Source of the DNA: Clostridia bacterium
GTDB lineage: Bacteria; Bacillota; Clostridia; Oscillospirales; Acutalibacteraceae
DNA: 8,924 nucleotides
NCBI GenBank assembly: GCA_017519685.1
Contig: JAFWRV010000379.1
Coordinates: 1-8,924 of the forward strand
Reading direction: 5' to 3'
Shown: one piece after another, positions 1 to 8,924 of the stretch
Layout: the number at the start of each line of letters is the position of its first letter
Position numbering within the stretch: the stretch's first letter is position 1
The notes under the pieces: model-generated
Databases searched by the model: none
Told to the model about the DNA's origin: nothing
The model's input: only the letters and a program-made list of their open reading frames with translations
Position numbers and translations under genes: made by a program

Positions 1-229
1 GATTTCCGGAAACAGACTCAATTTCAAACTGCTTGCCGTAATTGCGGTTAATCACCCATTTTCCGGTAACGGTCAGTTTTTCTCCGGGATATATATCGCC
101 TAAATATCCGACGGCAGTAAATAACCCACCGTCATTTTCACTAACAAGGTCAACGACAGTGTAATCGGATTCATTATTCTTATATGTTACCGCATCAACG
201 GTAACCTGCATATTTATCAGTTCATTCAT
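1..229 (-). CDS. recD2: RecD2-type ATP-dependent DNA helicase, N-terminal fragment
   Basis: Only the first 76 codons are present; the gene continues past the left window edge. The visible part matches the N-terminal OB-like domain of RecD2 (RecD-like SF1B 5'-3' helicase of Firmicutes, which acts in recombination and repair outside RecBCD). Signs are the spacing of a Val-Thr-Val strand, the YKNNESDYTVVDL segment (compare the family's YRNEENGYTVL), the GDIYPGEKLTVTGKW segment (family: LxPGExLxxxGxW) and NYGKQFEIES (family: YGxQFxxES). Helicase motifs would lie outside the window. The start at 229 fits the usual family N-terminus; Met7 (ATG at 211) is the alternative. Neither has a recognisable Shine-Dalgarno, and the ATG lies only 10 nt beyond the rnpB P1 helix. 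It probably shares the rnpB transcript or uses an unseen promoter. Identification rests on one domain, so it is good but not certain. Confidence 0.8.
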   Translation of the reverse strand, partial: MNELINMQVTVDAVTYKNNESDYTVVDLVSENDGGLFTAVGYLGDIYPGEKLTVTGKWVINRNYGKQFEIESVSGN

Positions 230-239
230 AATAAAGAAA

Positions 240-592
240 AAAGTGAGAAGACCTGTAAGCCGAGTTCTGTCATTTAAGGCAATCATCTGTCTAATCCGTA
301 CATTGCTGTACGGCTCAAGCCACCCTTCGGAGTATCGCCGAGCAAGCGACGGGTATTCCCTCCTCCGGTCGGTGTTGCTTCGGATAGGGTTTACAGGGCA
401 ATGCGGTTCCCCGCATTCCGGTGAGCTCTTACCTCGCCTTTCCACCCTTACCCGTAAAAACGGGCGGTATATCTCTGTTGCACTTTCCCTAAGGTCACCC
501 TCGGCGGCCGTTAGCCGTTATCCTGCTCTGTGAAGCTCGGACTTTCCTCACGCAAATATAATTTGCCCGCGACTGCCCGGACTTCTCACTTT
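240..592 (-). ncRNA. rnpB: RNase P RNA, bacterial class A
   Basis: This is the catalytic RNA of ribonuclease P, which removes 5' leaders from tRNA precursors together with the RnpA protein. Read on the minus strand, it has the universal 5' core GAGGAAAGTCCG (538-549), the 3' core ACAGAACTCGGCTTA (256-270), GTGCAACAGAGA, GGTAAGAGCTCACCG and GGCTTGAGCC, all in the order expected for class A. The ends are set by an 11-bp P1 helix pairing 582-592 with 240-250 (CTTCTCACTTT against AAAGTGAGAAG on the plus strand). The length of about 353 nt is normal. Class A suits Clostridia; Bacillus-type Firmicutes carry class B. It has its own promoter just downstream of ligA. No separate terminator is visible: P1 is followed directly by a T-rich run and then recD2. 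The exact ends are good to a few bases. Confidence 0.96.
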
Positions 593-597
593 GTTGT

Positions 598-626
598 ATT
601 TTAATGCAATAAGCCGAAAAAGTCAA
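598..626 (-). promoter_or_regulatory. Sigma-A promoter of rnpB
   Basis: On the minus strand, a -35 box TTGACT (621-626) and a -10 box TAAAAT (598-603) are separated by exactly 17 bp. Transcription starting about 6-7 nt after the -10 would fall at the first base of the P1 helix (position 591-592), which independently supports both the promoter and the RNA 5' end. The -35 box ends two bases from the ligA stop codon, so rnpB is driven from the very end of ligA and may also receive read-through from it. Confidence 0.88.
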
Positions 627-627
627 A

Positions 628-4141
<3,514 letters not shown>

Positions 4142-4150
4142 ATATATCAT

Positions 4151-4154
4151 CTCC
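4151..4154 (-). promoter_or_regulatory. Ribosome binding site deciding the transporter start
   Basis: GGAG on the minus strand touches the upstream ATG (4148-4150) with no spacer, which is too close to work for it, but lies 9 nt before the ATG at 4139-4141. The downstream ATG, giving MKKKSDRL, is therefore the probable start. Confidence 0.72.
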
Positions 4155-4162
4155 GGATTAAA

Positions 4163-4191
4163 ATTATATATTCTGCATATAAAAAAGTCAA
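4163..4191 (-). promoter_or_regulatory. Sigma-A promoter of the transporter-ligA unit
   Basis: On the minus strand, TTGACT (4186-4191) and a perfect TATAAT (4163-4168) are 17 bp apart. The start of transcription would be near 4157, only about 16 nt before the transporter ATG, so the leader is very short and leaves no room for an attenuator. This is the only convincing promoter upstream of ligA. Confidence 0.87.
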
Positions 4192-4205
4192 TATACAGAA
4201 ATATT
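4190..4205. repeat. Small inverted repeat between divergent promoters
   Basis: AATAT (4190-4194) and ATATT (4201-4205) flank a 6-nt centre, and the left arm touches the -35 box of the leftward promoter. Such a site could be an operator, but five-base AT arms in AT-rich DNA arise easily by chance. Confidence 0.25.
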
Positions 4206-4218
4206 ATATAAAAATTGC

Positions 4219-4247
4219 TTGACTAATCAGTGAAATTGTTAGATAAT
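4219..4247 (+). promoter_or_regulatory. Sigma-A promoter of the M28 peptidase gene
   Basis: TTGACT (4219-4224) and GATAAT (4242-4247) are separated by 17 bp. Transcription would begin near 4254, giving a leader of about 25 nt that contains AAGGAGG (4265-4271), 7 nt before the ATG at 4279. It lies back to back with the leftward transporter promoter, the two -35 boxes being 27 bp apart. Confidence 0.86.
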
Positions 4248-4278
4248 GATATAGAAAATTTTTCAAGGAGGTTTTTTA

Positions 4279-5538
4279 ATGGATTTATCGAAAATCATTG
4301 AAAAAAAATCAGGTTACGCAAAGTATATATATCAGGAAATCAGATATATATGCACTAAACTCGAAAAACGCGAGCCCGGTTCAAAAGGTGAAGAACAGGC
4401 ATGCGTTTATATGGGCGATGTAATGAAAAGACTCGGATGTGACAGGGTTGAAGTTGAATCATTCAAGGAAAACCCGAGATCATTCTTCGGCTGGATTTTC
4501 ATCACAATTTCCTGTGTTTTACTTGCCATTCTGTTTTTCCTTCTCGGAGTCGGTATCGGCGGAACACTTTCAAAAATTTTCCCGATTATCAGTATCATTC
4601 TGATTATTTTCGGCCTTTTACTTGCGCTCCTTCAGTTCGGTCTTTATAAAAAAGCCGTTGACTTTTTATTTAAAGAAAAAGAAGGCCACAACGTAACAGC
4701 TTATAAAAAGCCCACCGGTGAAGTCAAAAGAAGAATCGTATTTAACGGTCACCCCGATGCTGCGTGGGAATGGCCCGTTAACTACGCTCTCGGCGGTGTC
4801 GGTTTTGAAAGTCACGCGATTCTCTGCGCTGTCGGCGCTGTTTTCTATTGCGTAATTTCATTGATTGCATTTATTAAAGCAATCGGCGGTCAGGATCTTT
4901 CAACCATTTTCCATGTCGGACTCTGGGGACTTTTCTTTACTCCGTTTCTTATCGGTCTTTACTTTATGGTAAATTACAGAAGAATTGTTGACGGAGCAAA
5001 CGACAATCTTACCGGCTGCTATATGGGAATTGCTATTCTCAAGGCGCTCAAGGATGAAGACATTCAGCTTGAAAACACCGAAATCTGTGTTTGCCTTACC
5101 GGTTCGGAAGAAGCAGGTCTCCGCGGCTCAAAAGCCTGGTGCGAAGCCCATCCTCACGACTTTGACGATGTTCCGACTTTCATTTATTCATACGATACAA
5201 TCCACGATCCGAAATATCTCCTTGTTAACTACCGTGACCTCAACGGAACCGTTAAAGCTGATAAAGACGTATCCGATCTCTTCCTTGAGAGCGCTCAGGA
5301 ACTCGGTATTGTCTGCAATAAGGGTATGGTTCCTCCCCTCGGCGGCGCGACTGATAACGCTGCTTTCTCACAGGCAGGAATGAGATCAACAGGTATAACC
5401 GGTCTTAATCATAAACTTGAGAGCTACTACCACACAAGAAAAGATTCCTATGATAATCTCAATCTTGAAGGAATTGCCGATTGTTTCGCAGTCAGCGTCA
5501 AAGTTCTTGAAAAATTTGATGCCGGCGCAAAGCAGTAA
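4279..5538 (+). CDS. Membrane-bound M28-family metallopeptidase
   Basis: This is a two-zinc peptidase of family M28 (aminopeptidase/carboxypeptidase group) anchored in the membrane. The full ligand set is visible: His158 and Asp160 in GHPDA, bridging Asp242 in GANDNLTG, the Glu277-Glu278 pair in TGSEEAGLRGS (general base plus ligand), Asp306 in YSYDTIHD, and His385 in YYHTRKDSYDN. There is no signal peptide. Four hydrophobic segments (about 71-92, 100-123, 179-200 and 208-232) form two pairs, one before His158 and one between His158 and Asp242. Basic residues after segments 2 (YKK) and 4 (YRR) suggest that the catalytic parts stay in the cytoplasm. Start supported by AAGGAGG at 7-nt spacing. 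It is a single-gene unit with its own promoter and terminator. Substrate unknown; assignment to the family is firm, the topology is inferred. Confidence 0.9.
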   Translation: MDLSKIIEKKSGYAKYIYQEIRYICTKLEKREPGSKGEEQACVYMGDVMKRLGCDRVEVESFKENPRSFFGWIFITISCVLLAILFFLLGVGIGGTLSKIFPIISIILIIFGLLLALLQFGLYKKAVDFLFKEKEGHNVTAYKKPTGEVKRRIVFNGHPDAAWEWPVNYALGGVGFESHAILCAVGAVFYCVISLIAFIKAIGGQDLSTIFHVGLWGLFFTPFLIGLYFMVNYRRIVDGANDNLTGCYMGIAILKALKDEDIQLENTEICVCLTGSEEAGLRGSKAWCEAHPHDFDDVPTFIYSYDTIHDPKYLLVNYRDLNGTVKADKDVSDLFLESAQELGIVCNKGMVPPLGGATDNAAFSQAGMRSTGITGLNHKLESYYHTRKDSYDNLNLEGIADCFAVSVKVLEKFDAGAKQ

Positions 5539-5549
5539 TTAATTTCTAC

Positions 5550-5591
5550 GGCTGTCCGAATCTGTTAAACGGAATTTGGACAGCCATTTTT
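5550..5591 (+). terminator. Intrinsic terminator after the M28 peptidase gene
   Basis: GGCTGTCC (5550-5557) pairs perfectly with GGACAGCC (5578-5585). The stem extends inward through GAAT (5558-5561) with ATTT (5574-5577), including one G-T pair, to give about 12 bp around a loop of roughly 12 nt. A T-rich run (ATTTTTAT) follows at once. It starts 12 nt after the stop codon and isolates the peptidase gene from the secreted module downstream. Confidence 0.93.
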
Positions 5592-5696
5592 ATAGAATTA
5601 TAATTATTTCTTAATGATATTTCCGGTAGAATGCAAACCGCATCGGTTTCGCCTGCGCAACTTACAGTATCTGCCGTAAACCGTTTAAAATGATTA

Positions 5697-5726
5697 TTGT
5701 GTTTAACAATATCATTATGTTAAAAT
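5697..5726 (+). promoter_or_regulatory. Possible promoter of the secreted module
   Basis: TTGTGT (5697-5702) and TAAAAT (5721-5726) are 18 bp apart, about 40 nt ahead of the ribosome site of the C39-like gene. The -35 is a poor match, well below the other three promoters in this window, and it sits inside the hairpin at 5691-5714. Activation by a regulator, or use of the alternative promoter further upstream, is possible. Confidence 0.35.
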
Positions 5727-5754
5727 TAATAAGTAAGCAATTACAAAAAAATTC

Positions 5755-5760
5755 AGGAGG
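5755..5760 (+). promoter_or_regulatory. Ribosome binding site deciding the C39-like start
   Basis: AGGAGG lies 7 nt before the ATG at 5768. Starting there gives a textbook signal peptide (MSKLKKIIAAIMV). An upstream in-frame ATG at 5690 would add 26 residues, bury the signal peptide and has no ribosome site, so it is rejected. Confidence 0.88.
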
Positions 5761-5767
5761 AATCATT

Positions 5768-6562
5768 ATGAGTAAACTTAAAAAAATTATTGCGGCGATT
5801 ATGGTCTGCGCTCTGGTTGCGGGCAGTGTGCTTGCGATTAACGGCTCAGCCCAGAGCCAATTTGGCGATTGGGAAGAATTCTATTCGTTCAATAAGGTTA
5901 TCTTCCAGCGCCATTCCCATCCCAGAAAGCTTATGAGAGTTCCGATATACAGAATGGCACATAATTACAACTCCGGCGTTGCCTGCGTTCAGTCGATTCT
6001 GCGTTATACAAAATATGAATTTGATATAAGAGAGGATAATCTCGCCCGGGCCCTCGGCTCTTCGGAGGAAAACGGAACCAGTTGGCACAGCATTGTCGAT
6101 TATCTCAATTCCGTGCGCCTTGATGATTCCGATAAGCAGTGGTTTGAAGTTACCAAAAAAGAGCATATGACAGTTTCTGATTTAATCAACGAGCTTAAGC
6201 AGGGTCATCCCGTTATCTGCGATATTCAGGCCTGGAACTGGGATGAAAATGAGGAATACAGCATGAACCTTGACTACAGCGACGAATGGGAATGCGGCCA
6301 CTATGTGGTTGCAGTCGGATATACCGAATCCGGCAGTTATGACAGCACAGTGGAGCCTTGTATCTACTTCATGGATCCCTCAACAGGCGGCAATTATACT
6401 TTCATACCTAGGGATAAGCTTGTCGCAAGATGGCATGATTATAATTATGATGAGAATAATGAGCGTTATGATCTTATTCAGATGGGCCTTGTAGTCAATA
6501 TCTGCGGAACCGATACTCCCGACGGCGAGCGCTATTATGATGCGTTTTACGCCCTTATGTAA
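5768..6562 (+). CDS. Secreted C39-like papain-fold protein, catalytic Cys uncertain
   Basis: This 264-residue exported protein has a signal peptide (basic KLKK, hydrophobic core to about residue 22, likely cleavage after VLA, residue 23). Residues about 56-247 resemble C39-like cysteine peptidases: a conserved helix GVACVQSILRY (70-80), then REDNLARAL (88-96), ENGTSWHSIVDYL (101-113), CGHYVVAVGYT with candidate catalytic His178, and YFMDPSTGG with candidate Asp203. In the family the catalytic Cys is the first residue of CGxxC or CGPT; here that position is Ser69 (NSGVAC) and a Cys follows four residues later at 73. The protein may be an inactive relative, use Cys73, or belong to a variant subfamily. 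A Gln usual for the oxyanion hole is not evident before it. It is probably co-transcribed with the surface protein that starts 43 nt downstream, as no terminator lies between. Fold assignment is moderate; activity is unknown. Confidence 0.68.
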   Translation: MSKLKKIIAAIMVCALVAGSVLAINGSAQSQFGDWEEFYSFNKVIFQRHSHPRKLMRVPIYRMAHNYNSGVACVQSILRYTKYEFDIREDNLARALGSSEENGTSWHSIVDYLNSVRLDDSDKQWFEVTKKEHMTVSDLINELKQGHPVICDIQAWNWDENEEYSMNLDYSDEWECGHYVVAVGYTESGSYDSTVEPCIYFMDPSTGGNYTFIPRDKLVARWHDYNYDENNERYDLIQMGLVVNICGTDTPDGERYYDAFYALM

Positions 6563-6605
6563 GCGAAACCGGTATTATCTTTAATTGAAATCGGGAGATA
6601 ATTAT

Positions 6606-8924
6606 ATGAAAAAATATATTAAACTTCTGTGCTTCGCTCTCGCGCTGGCTCTGCTGACCGCGCTTATTCCCGGCAGGATTTTTGCCGCTGGAAACAGCGC
6701 TCCGGTCAAGAACTCCGGCTCTTCCGGCGCGGAAAGCGGGAATGAATTTCTGATAGTCGGCTGGCGCGATAAGAGCTATCACGAGGCCGTGACCTCAGTC
6801 AGAGTAAACGGGGTCGAGCTTCTCGAATATAACCCTTCTCCTTTTGACTACGCTCCGGCGGAGAATGTTGTCAGCGCGCCCGCATCGGGTGAACTCAGCG
6901 TTGAGATTACTCTCGAGGACGGATATGTTCTCAGCAACCGCGGCGGCTCCGTGATTTTCCTATCCGGAGTTCAGTCCGCGACCGATGCCGTAACCGCCTC
7001 GGAGAGCGCGGATTCAATCGTCCTTCCTTCAGCGGAATGGCTCGAAAACGATGAGGAACTTTATCTTTCTTTCACTGCTCAGCGCGATCTTCAGCCGGGA
7101 GAGAATCCGATTTATCTCGATAATATAATTTTAAAAGCTGATAAAATCGACTGCGGAACGGAAATTACCGATGAAATGCTGCCCGTCGTCAAAACTCCGT
7201 CCGGCGAGGGCTACAGGGCGGTTCCCGAATCCGCTTGCTGGGCAGTATATACTAACCGGGCAGGACATGACGGAGAAATACCTGCTGATTACTTTTCTCC
7301 GTTTACCGTAAGCGGCAGCGACTCACCCGTTATGGTTTTCGATGTAATAAGCAGAGGCAAGTATTATTATGACATGTCACAACAGCTTCCGGCAGAAAAT
7401 GTTTTTATATATAATGCAAAAGGCGCTTTTGATGACGGTTTTGCCGATGATGATATACTATCTGGTACTGACTGGATTTTCACTACAGAAGGTGTGACGG
7501 ACCCGGGTCCCGAGTCGACAGCCCAGGTTATATGTATTCCGCTGAAGGTTGATATCAACCATAAAAGCGTAATTCAGGAAGCAACCGGTGAAGCTCTCGG
7601 CCTTAAAGGCGGTCCCTGCTCCGTCTGCGGAGAAATCGAAGAAGACGGCATGTATCTTCTCAAAGATACCTCGCCGTATAAATATCCGGGCGGAGAGATA
7701 ATCAGCGATTCGGGCGAAACAAGAAGCCTGAACGCGGTTTCAGTCGCCGGCGATTTATCCGCGGAAGTGATTATCCAGGATCCGCTCGGAGTCATTCCCG
7801 ATGATGCGGAAATCTCGATTGACGGCATCGCCGCCGATCCGGGCAGATATTATGACGGCGATTATAATGTTGAAGACGCTCTGAATGTCAGCGTTTCCCT
7901 GAAGGATACGCAGGGTAACCGGATTCCCGGCCTTTTCACCGATTATGTCAGAATTCTGATTGAAATTCCCGATGACTGGGATGAGGATGAGCTAAAGACG
8001 CTCGATGTGAATATCTATGACGACCTCGTATTCGCCGACAGAATCGAATACAGGGTTTACGATGCCGATGGCAATTTTATCCGCACCGCCGATAAAGATT
8101 ATCAGCCCGCGGAAGGAGAAACGATTAAAAAATTTGCAGCCTTCTGGACCGATAATTTAAGCGATTTTGCCGTTATGGATACCCTGACCGACGAAGAGGA
8201 CTTCGGACACTATAAAGAAGAGGCAAAAGAGACTGCGGACGGTCTGGCTCACGACGGCGACAGCGAAGAGATTCAGGCGCTCATCAAAACCGCGAAGGAT
8301 GAAATTGACGCTCTCGCGTACGATGAAAGCAAAACTCTTGATGAAAACAAAGCTACTGTTGACGCAATCGTTTCTAAGCTTGAAAACGATATAGCGGAGC
8401 ACCGCAAAAAATACACGGCAACATTTATCGCGGACGGCAAAACTGTTGACGAGGTCACATTCACAATCGACACCGACAGTATCACCGAGCCCGAAGTACC
8501 CTTCAAAGAAGGCAACACGGGCGTGTGGGAAGAATACACACTCGGCGCGGAAGATATCACCGTAAACGCGGCATATACACCGAATGAATATACCATTACT
8601 TATGTTATCGACGGCAATGAAACAGAGGTAAAATACAATTTCGGCGCTCCTGTCGAAAAACCTGCCAATCCGGTCAAAGACGGATTCAATTTTATTGGCT
8701 GGGATGAGGAAATCCCCGAAACAATGCCTGCCGGAGACCTGACAATCACAGCTCTGTTTGAAGCGATTCCCGAACCCGAAGAGCCCACACCGACAGAGCC
8801 GACTCCCACGGAACCTACACCGACAGAGCCGACTCCCACAGAGCCGACTCCGACAGAACCGACTCCCACAGAACCCACACCCACAGAGCCGACCCCGACA
8901 GAAGCCGAACCCGCCCACGAGCAC
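6606..8924 (+). CDS. Large secreted multidomain surface protein, 3' end missing
   Basis: The frame is open for 773 codons to the window edge, so the C-terminus and any anchor are unseen. A signal peptide (MKKYIKLL, hydrophobic core, cleavage near IFAA at 25-28) shows export. Residues about 30-500 are acidic, apparently beta-rich and not recognised; they include a CSVC pair (Cys338, Cys341). A segment FAAFWTDNLSDFAVMD (510-525) resembles the closing strand of bacterial surface beta domains. Residues 536-602 form a charged, probably helical linker (FIVAR-like; YDESKTLDENKATVDAIV). Two Flg_new/InlB-type beta repeats follow: a divergent one (603-658) and a clearer one (660-719, with NFGAPVEKPANPVKDGF, GWDEEIP and AGDLTITALF). 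Then come eight PTPTE repeats (727-766), a typical wall-spanning or interdomain linker. GGGAG lies 8 nt before the ATG. The role is unknown; adhesion or substrate binding is plausible. GC content looks higher than in the left half. Confidence 0.85.
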   Translation, partial: MKKYIKLLCFALALALLTALIPGRIFAAGNSAPVKNSGSSGAESGNEFLIVGWRDKSYHEAVTSVRVNGVELLEYNPSPFDYAPAENVVSAPASGELSVEITLEDGYVLSNRGGSVIFLSGVQSATDAVTASESADSIVLPSAEWLENDEELYLSFTAQRDLQPGENPIYLDNIILKADKIDCGTEITDEMLPVVKTPSGEGYRAVPESACWAVYTNRAGHDGEIPADYFSPFTVSGSDSPVMVFDVISRGKYYYDMSQQLPAENVFIYNAKGAFDDGFADDDILSGTDWIFTTEGVTDPGPESTAQVICIPLKVDINHKSVIQEATGEALGLKGGPCSVCGEIEEDGMYLLKDTSPYKYPGGEIISDSGETRSLNAVSVAGDLSAEVIIQDPLGVIPDDAEISIDGIAADPGRYYDGDYNVEDALNVSVSLKDTQGNRIPGLFTDYVRILIEIPDDWDEDELKTLDVNIYDDLVFADRIEYRVYDADGNFIRTADKDYQPAEGETIKKFAAFWTDNLSDFAVMDTLTDEEDFGHYKEEAKETADGLAHDGDSEEIQALIKTAKDEIDALAYDESKTLDENKATVDAIVSKLENDIAEHRKKYTATFIADGKTVDEVTFTIDTDSITEPEVPFKEGNTGVWEEYTLGAEDITVNAAYTPNEYTITYVIDGNETEVKYNFGAPVEKPANPVKDGFNFIGWDEEIPETMPAGDLTITALFEAIPEPEEPTPTEPTPTEPTPTEPTPTEPTPTEPTPTEPTPTEPTPTEAEPAHEH
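8784..8903 (+). repeat. Eight tandem 15-nt repeats encoding PTPTE
   Basis: Eight consecutive in-frame 15-nt units each encode Pro-Thr-Pro-Thr-Glu (residues 727-766 of the surface protein). Units differ only at third codon positions (CCG/CCC/CCT, ACA/ACT/ACC/ACG, GAG/GAA), so the peptide is held constant while the DNA has drifted. Such tracts form stiff extended linkers in secreted proteins of gut Firmicutes and can gain or lose units by slippage or recombination. The repeat ends at AEPAHEH before the window edge. Confidence 0.93.

Larger units (their letters stand above)
5592..5767 (+). other. Intergenic leader region with inverted repeats
   Basis: This 176-nt gap holds no gene. It contains a compact inverted repeat AAACCG-CAT-CGGTTT (5635-5649), a second AAACCG copy (5678-5683) that could pair with the same CGGTTT arm instead, and an imperfect hairpin TGAT-t-ATTGT / ACAAT-ATCA (5691-5714, one bulged T). 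A possible upstream start is TTGGAC (5576-5581), 17 bp, TATAAT (5599-5604), which overlaps the terminator. If that promoter works, the alternative pairings would lie in the mRNA leader. No known riboswitch class is recognised. Confidence 0.35.

Noticed and set aside
243..533. Open reading frame of 96 codons on the plus strand
   Set aside because: It is antisense to rnpB, whose conserved cores and P1 helix explain this stretch; the peptide has no recognisable features and no ribosome site.
593..627. Possible ligA terminator before rnpB
   Set aside because: No stem-loop is visible; the segment is fully accounted for by the rnpB promoter.
4142..4150. Transporter start at the ATG at 4150, adding Met-Ile-Tyr
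   Set aside because: GGAG touches this ATG, leaving no spacer, whereas the ATG at 4141 has a workable 9-nt spacing.
4985..5383. 132-codon frame inside the M28 peptidase gene
   Set aside because: It is a +1 shadow frame; the M28 metal ligands in the main frame span the same DNA.
5690..5767. Extended N-terminus of the C39-like protein from the ATG at 5690
   Set aside because: It lacks a ribosome site, would overlap the putative promoter and would bury a clear signal peptide that begins after AGGAGG.
6563..6605. Possible terminator or promoter between the two secreted-protein genes
   Set aside because: The 43 nt contain only a ribosome site (GGGAG at 6593-6597); no hairpin with a T-run and no -35/-10 pair is seen.
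8600..8884. Minus-strand frame encoding GVGSV repeats
   Set aside because: This is another reading of the same 15-nt PTPTE repeat on the opposite strand, without independent support.
8784..8903. Tandem repeat considered as a CRISPR array
   Set aside because: The units are 15 nt, directly adjacent, in frame and lack unique spacers; they encode a protein linker.
8157..8924. Open minus-strand frame with a striking Cys/Gly/Arg-rich repeat
   Set aside because: The repeat is simply the complement of the PTPTE codons. The plus-strand frame has a signal peptide, ribosome site and recognisable domains, so this is a shadow.

Overview
The window looks like chromosomal DNA from an anaerobic, Gram-positive Clostridia-type bacterium, most likely a gut member of the Oscillospirales/Ruminococcaceae or a relative. 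I base this on the class A RNase P RNA, near-consensus sigma-A promoters (TTGACT, 17 bp, TATAAT-like), strong AGGAGG ribosome sites, AT-rich intergenic DNA, and a secreted protein with Flg_new/InlB-type repeats and a Pro-Thr-Glu linker. The lineage is an inference from style, not from a database match.

Layout. Positions 1-4141 are read leftwards (minus strand): a GPH/MelB-type sugar:cation symporter, then ligA (NAD-dependent DNA ligase) overlapping it by 8 nt, then rnpB (RNase P RNA) with its own promoter, then the first 76 codons of recD2, which begins 10 nt beyond the rnpB P1 helix and runs off the window. Positions 4142-4278 are a divergent promoter region with one strong promoter on each strand. 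Positions 4279-5538 (plus) encode a membrane-embedded M28-family metallopeptidase, closed by a clear intrinsic terminator at 5550-5591. After a 176-nt intergenic stretch comes a two-gene secreted module (plus): a 264-aa exported protein resembling the C39-like papain fold (5768-6562) and, 43 nt later, a large exported multidomain surface protein (6606 to the window end, 773 codons, still open).

How the parts relate. The left half is housekeeping: DNA joining, tRNA 5' processing and a DNA helicase, with a sugar transporter feeding transcription into ligA. The right half is a cell-envelope module, visibly richer in GC than the left. The most unusual points are: the C39-like protein has Ser where the catalytic Cys is expected, with a Cys four residues later; the M28 peptidase has two pairs of transmembrane helices interleaved with its metal-binding domain; and recD2 starts almost inside rnpB with no visible Shine-Dalgarno. 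I found no CRISPR array, insertion sequence, tRNA, phage gene or recognisable defence system. Most of the window is ordinary, and no wholly new system is evident.
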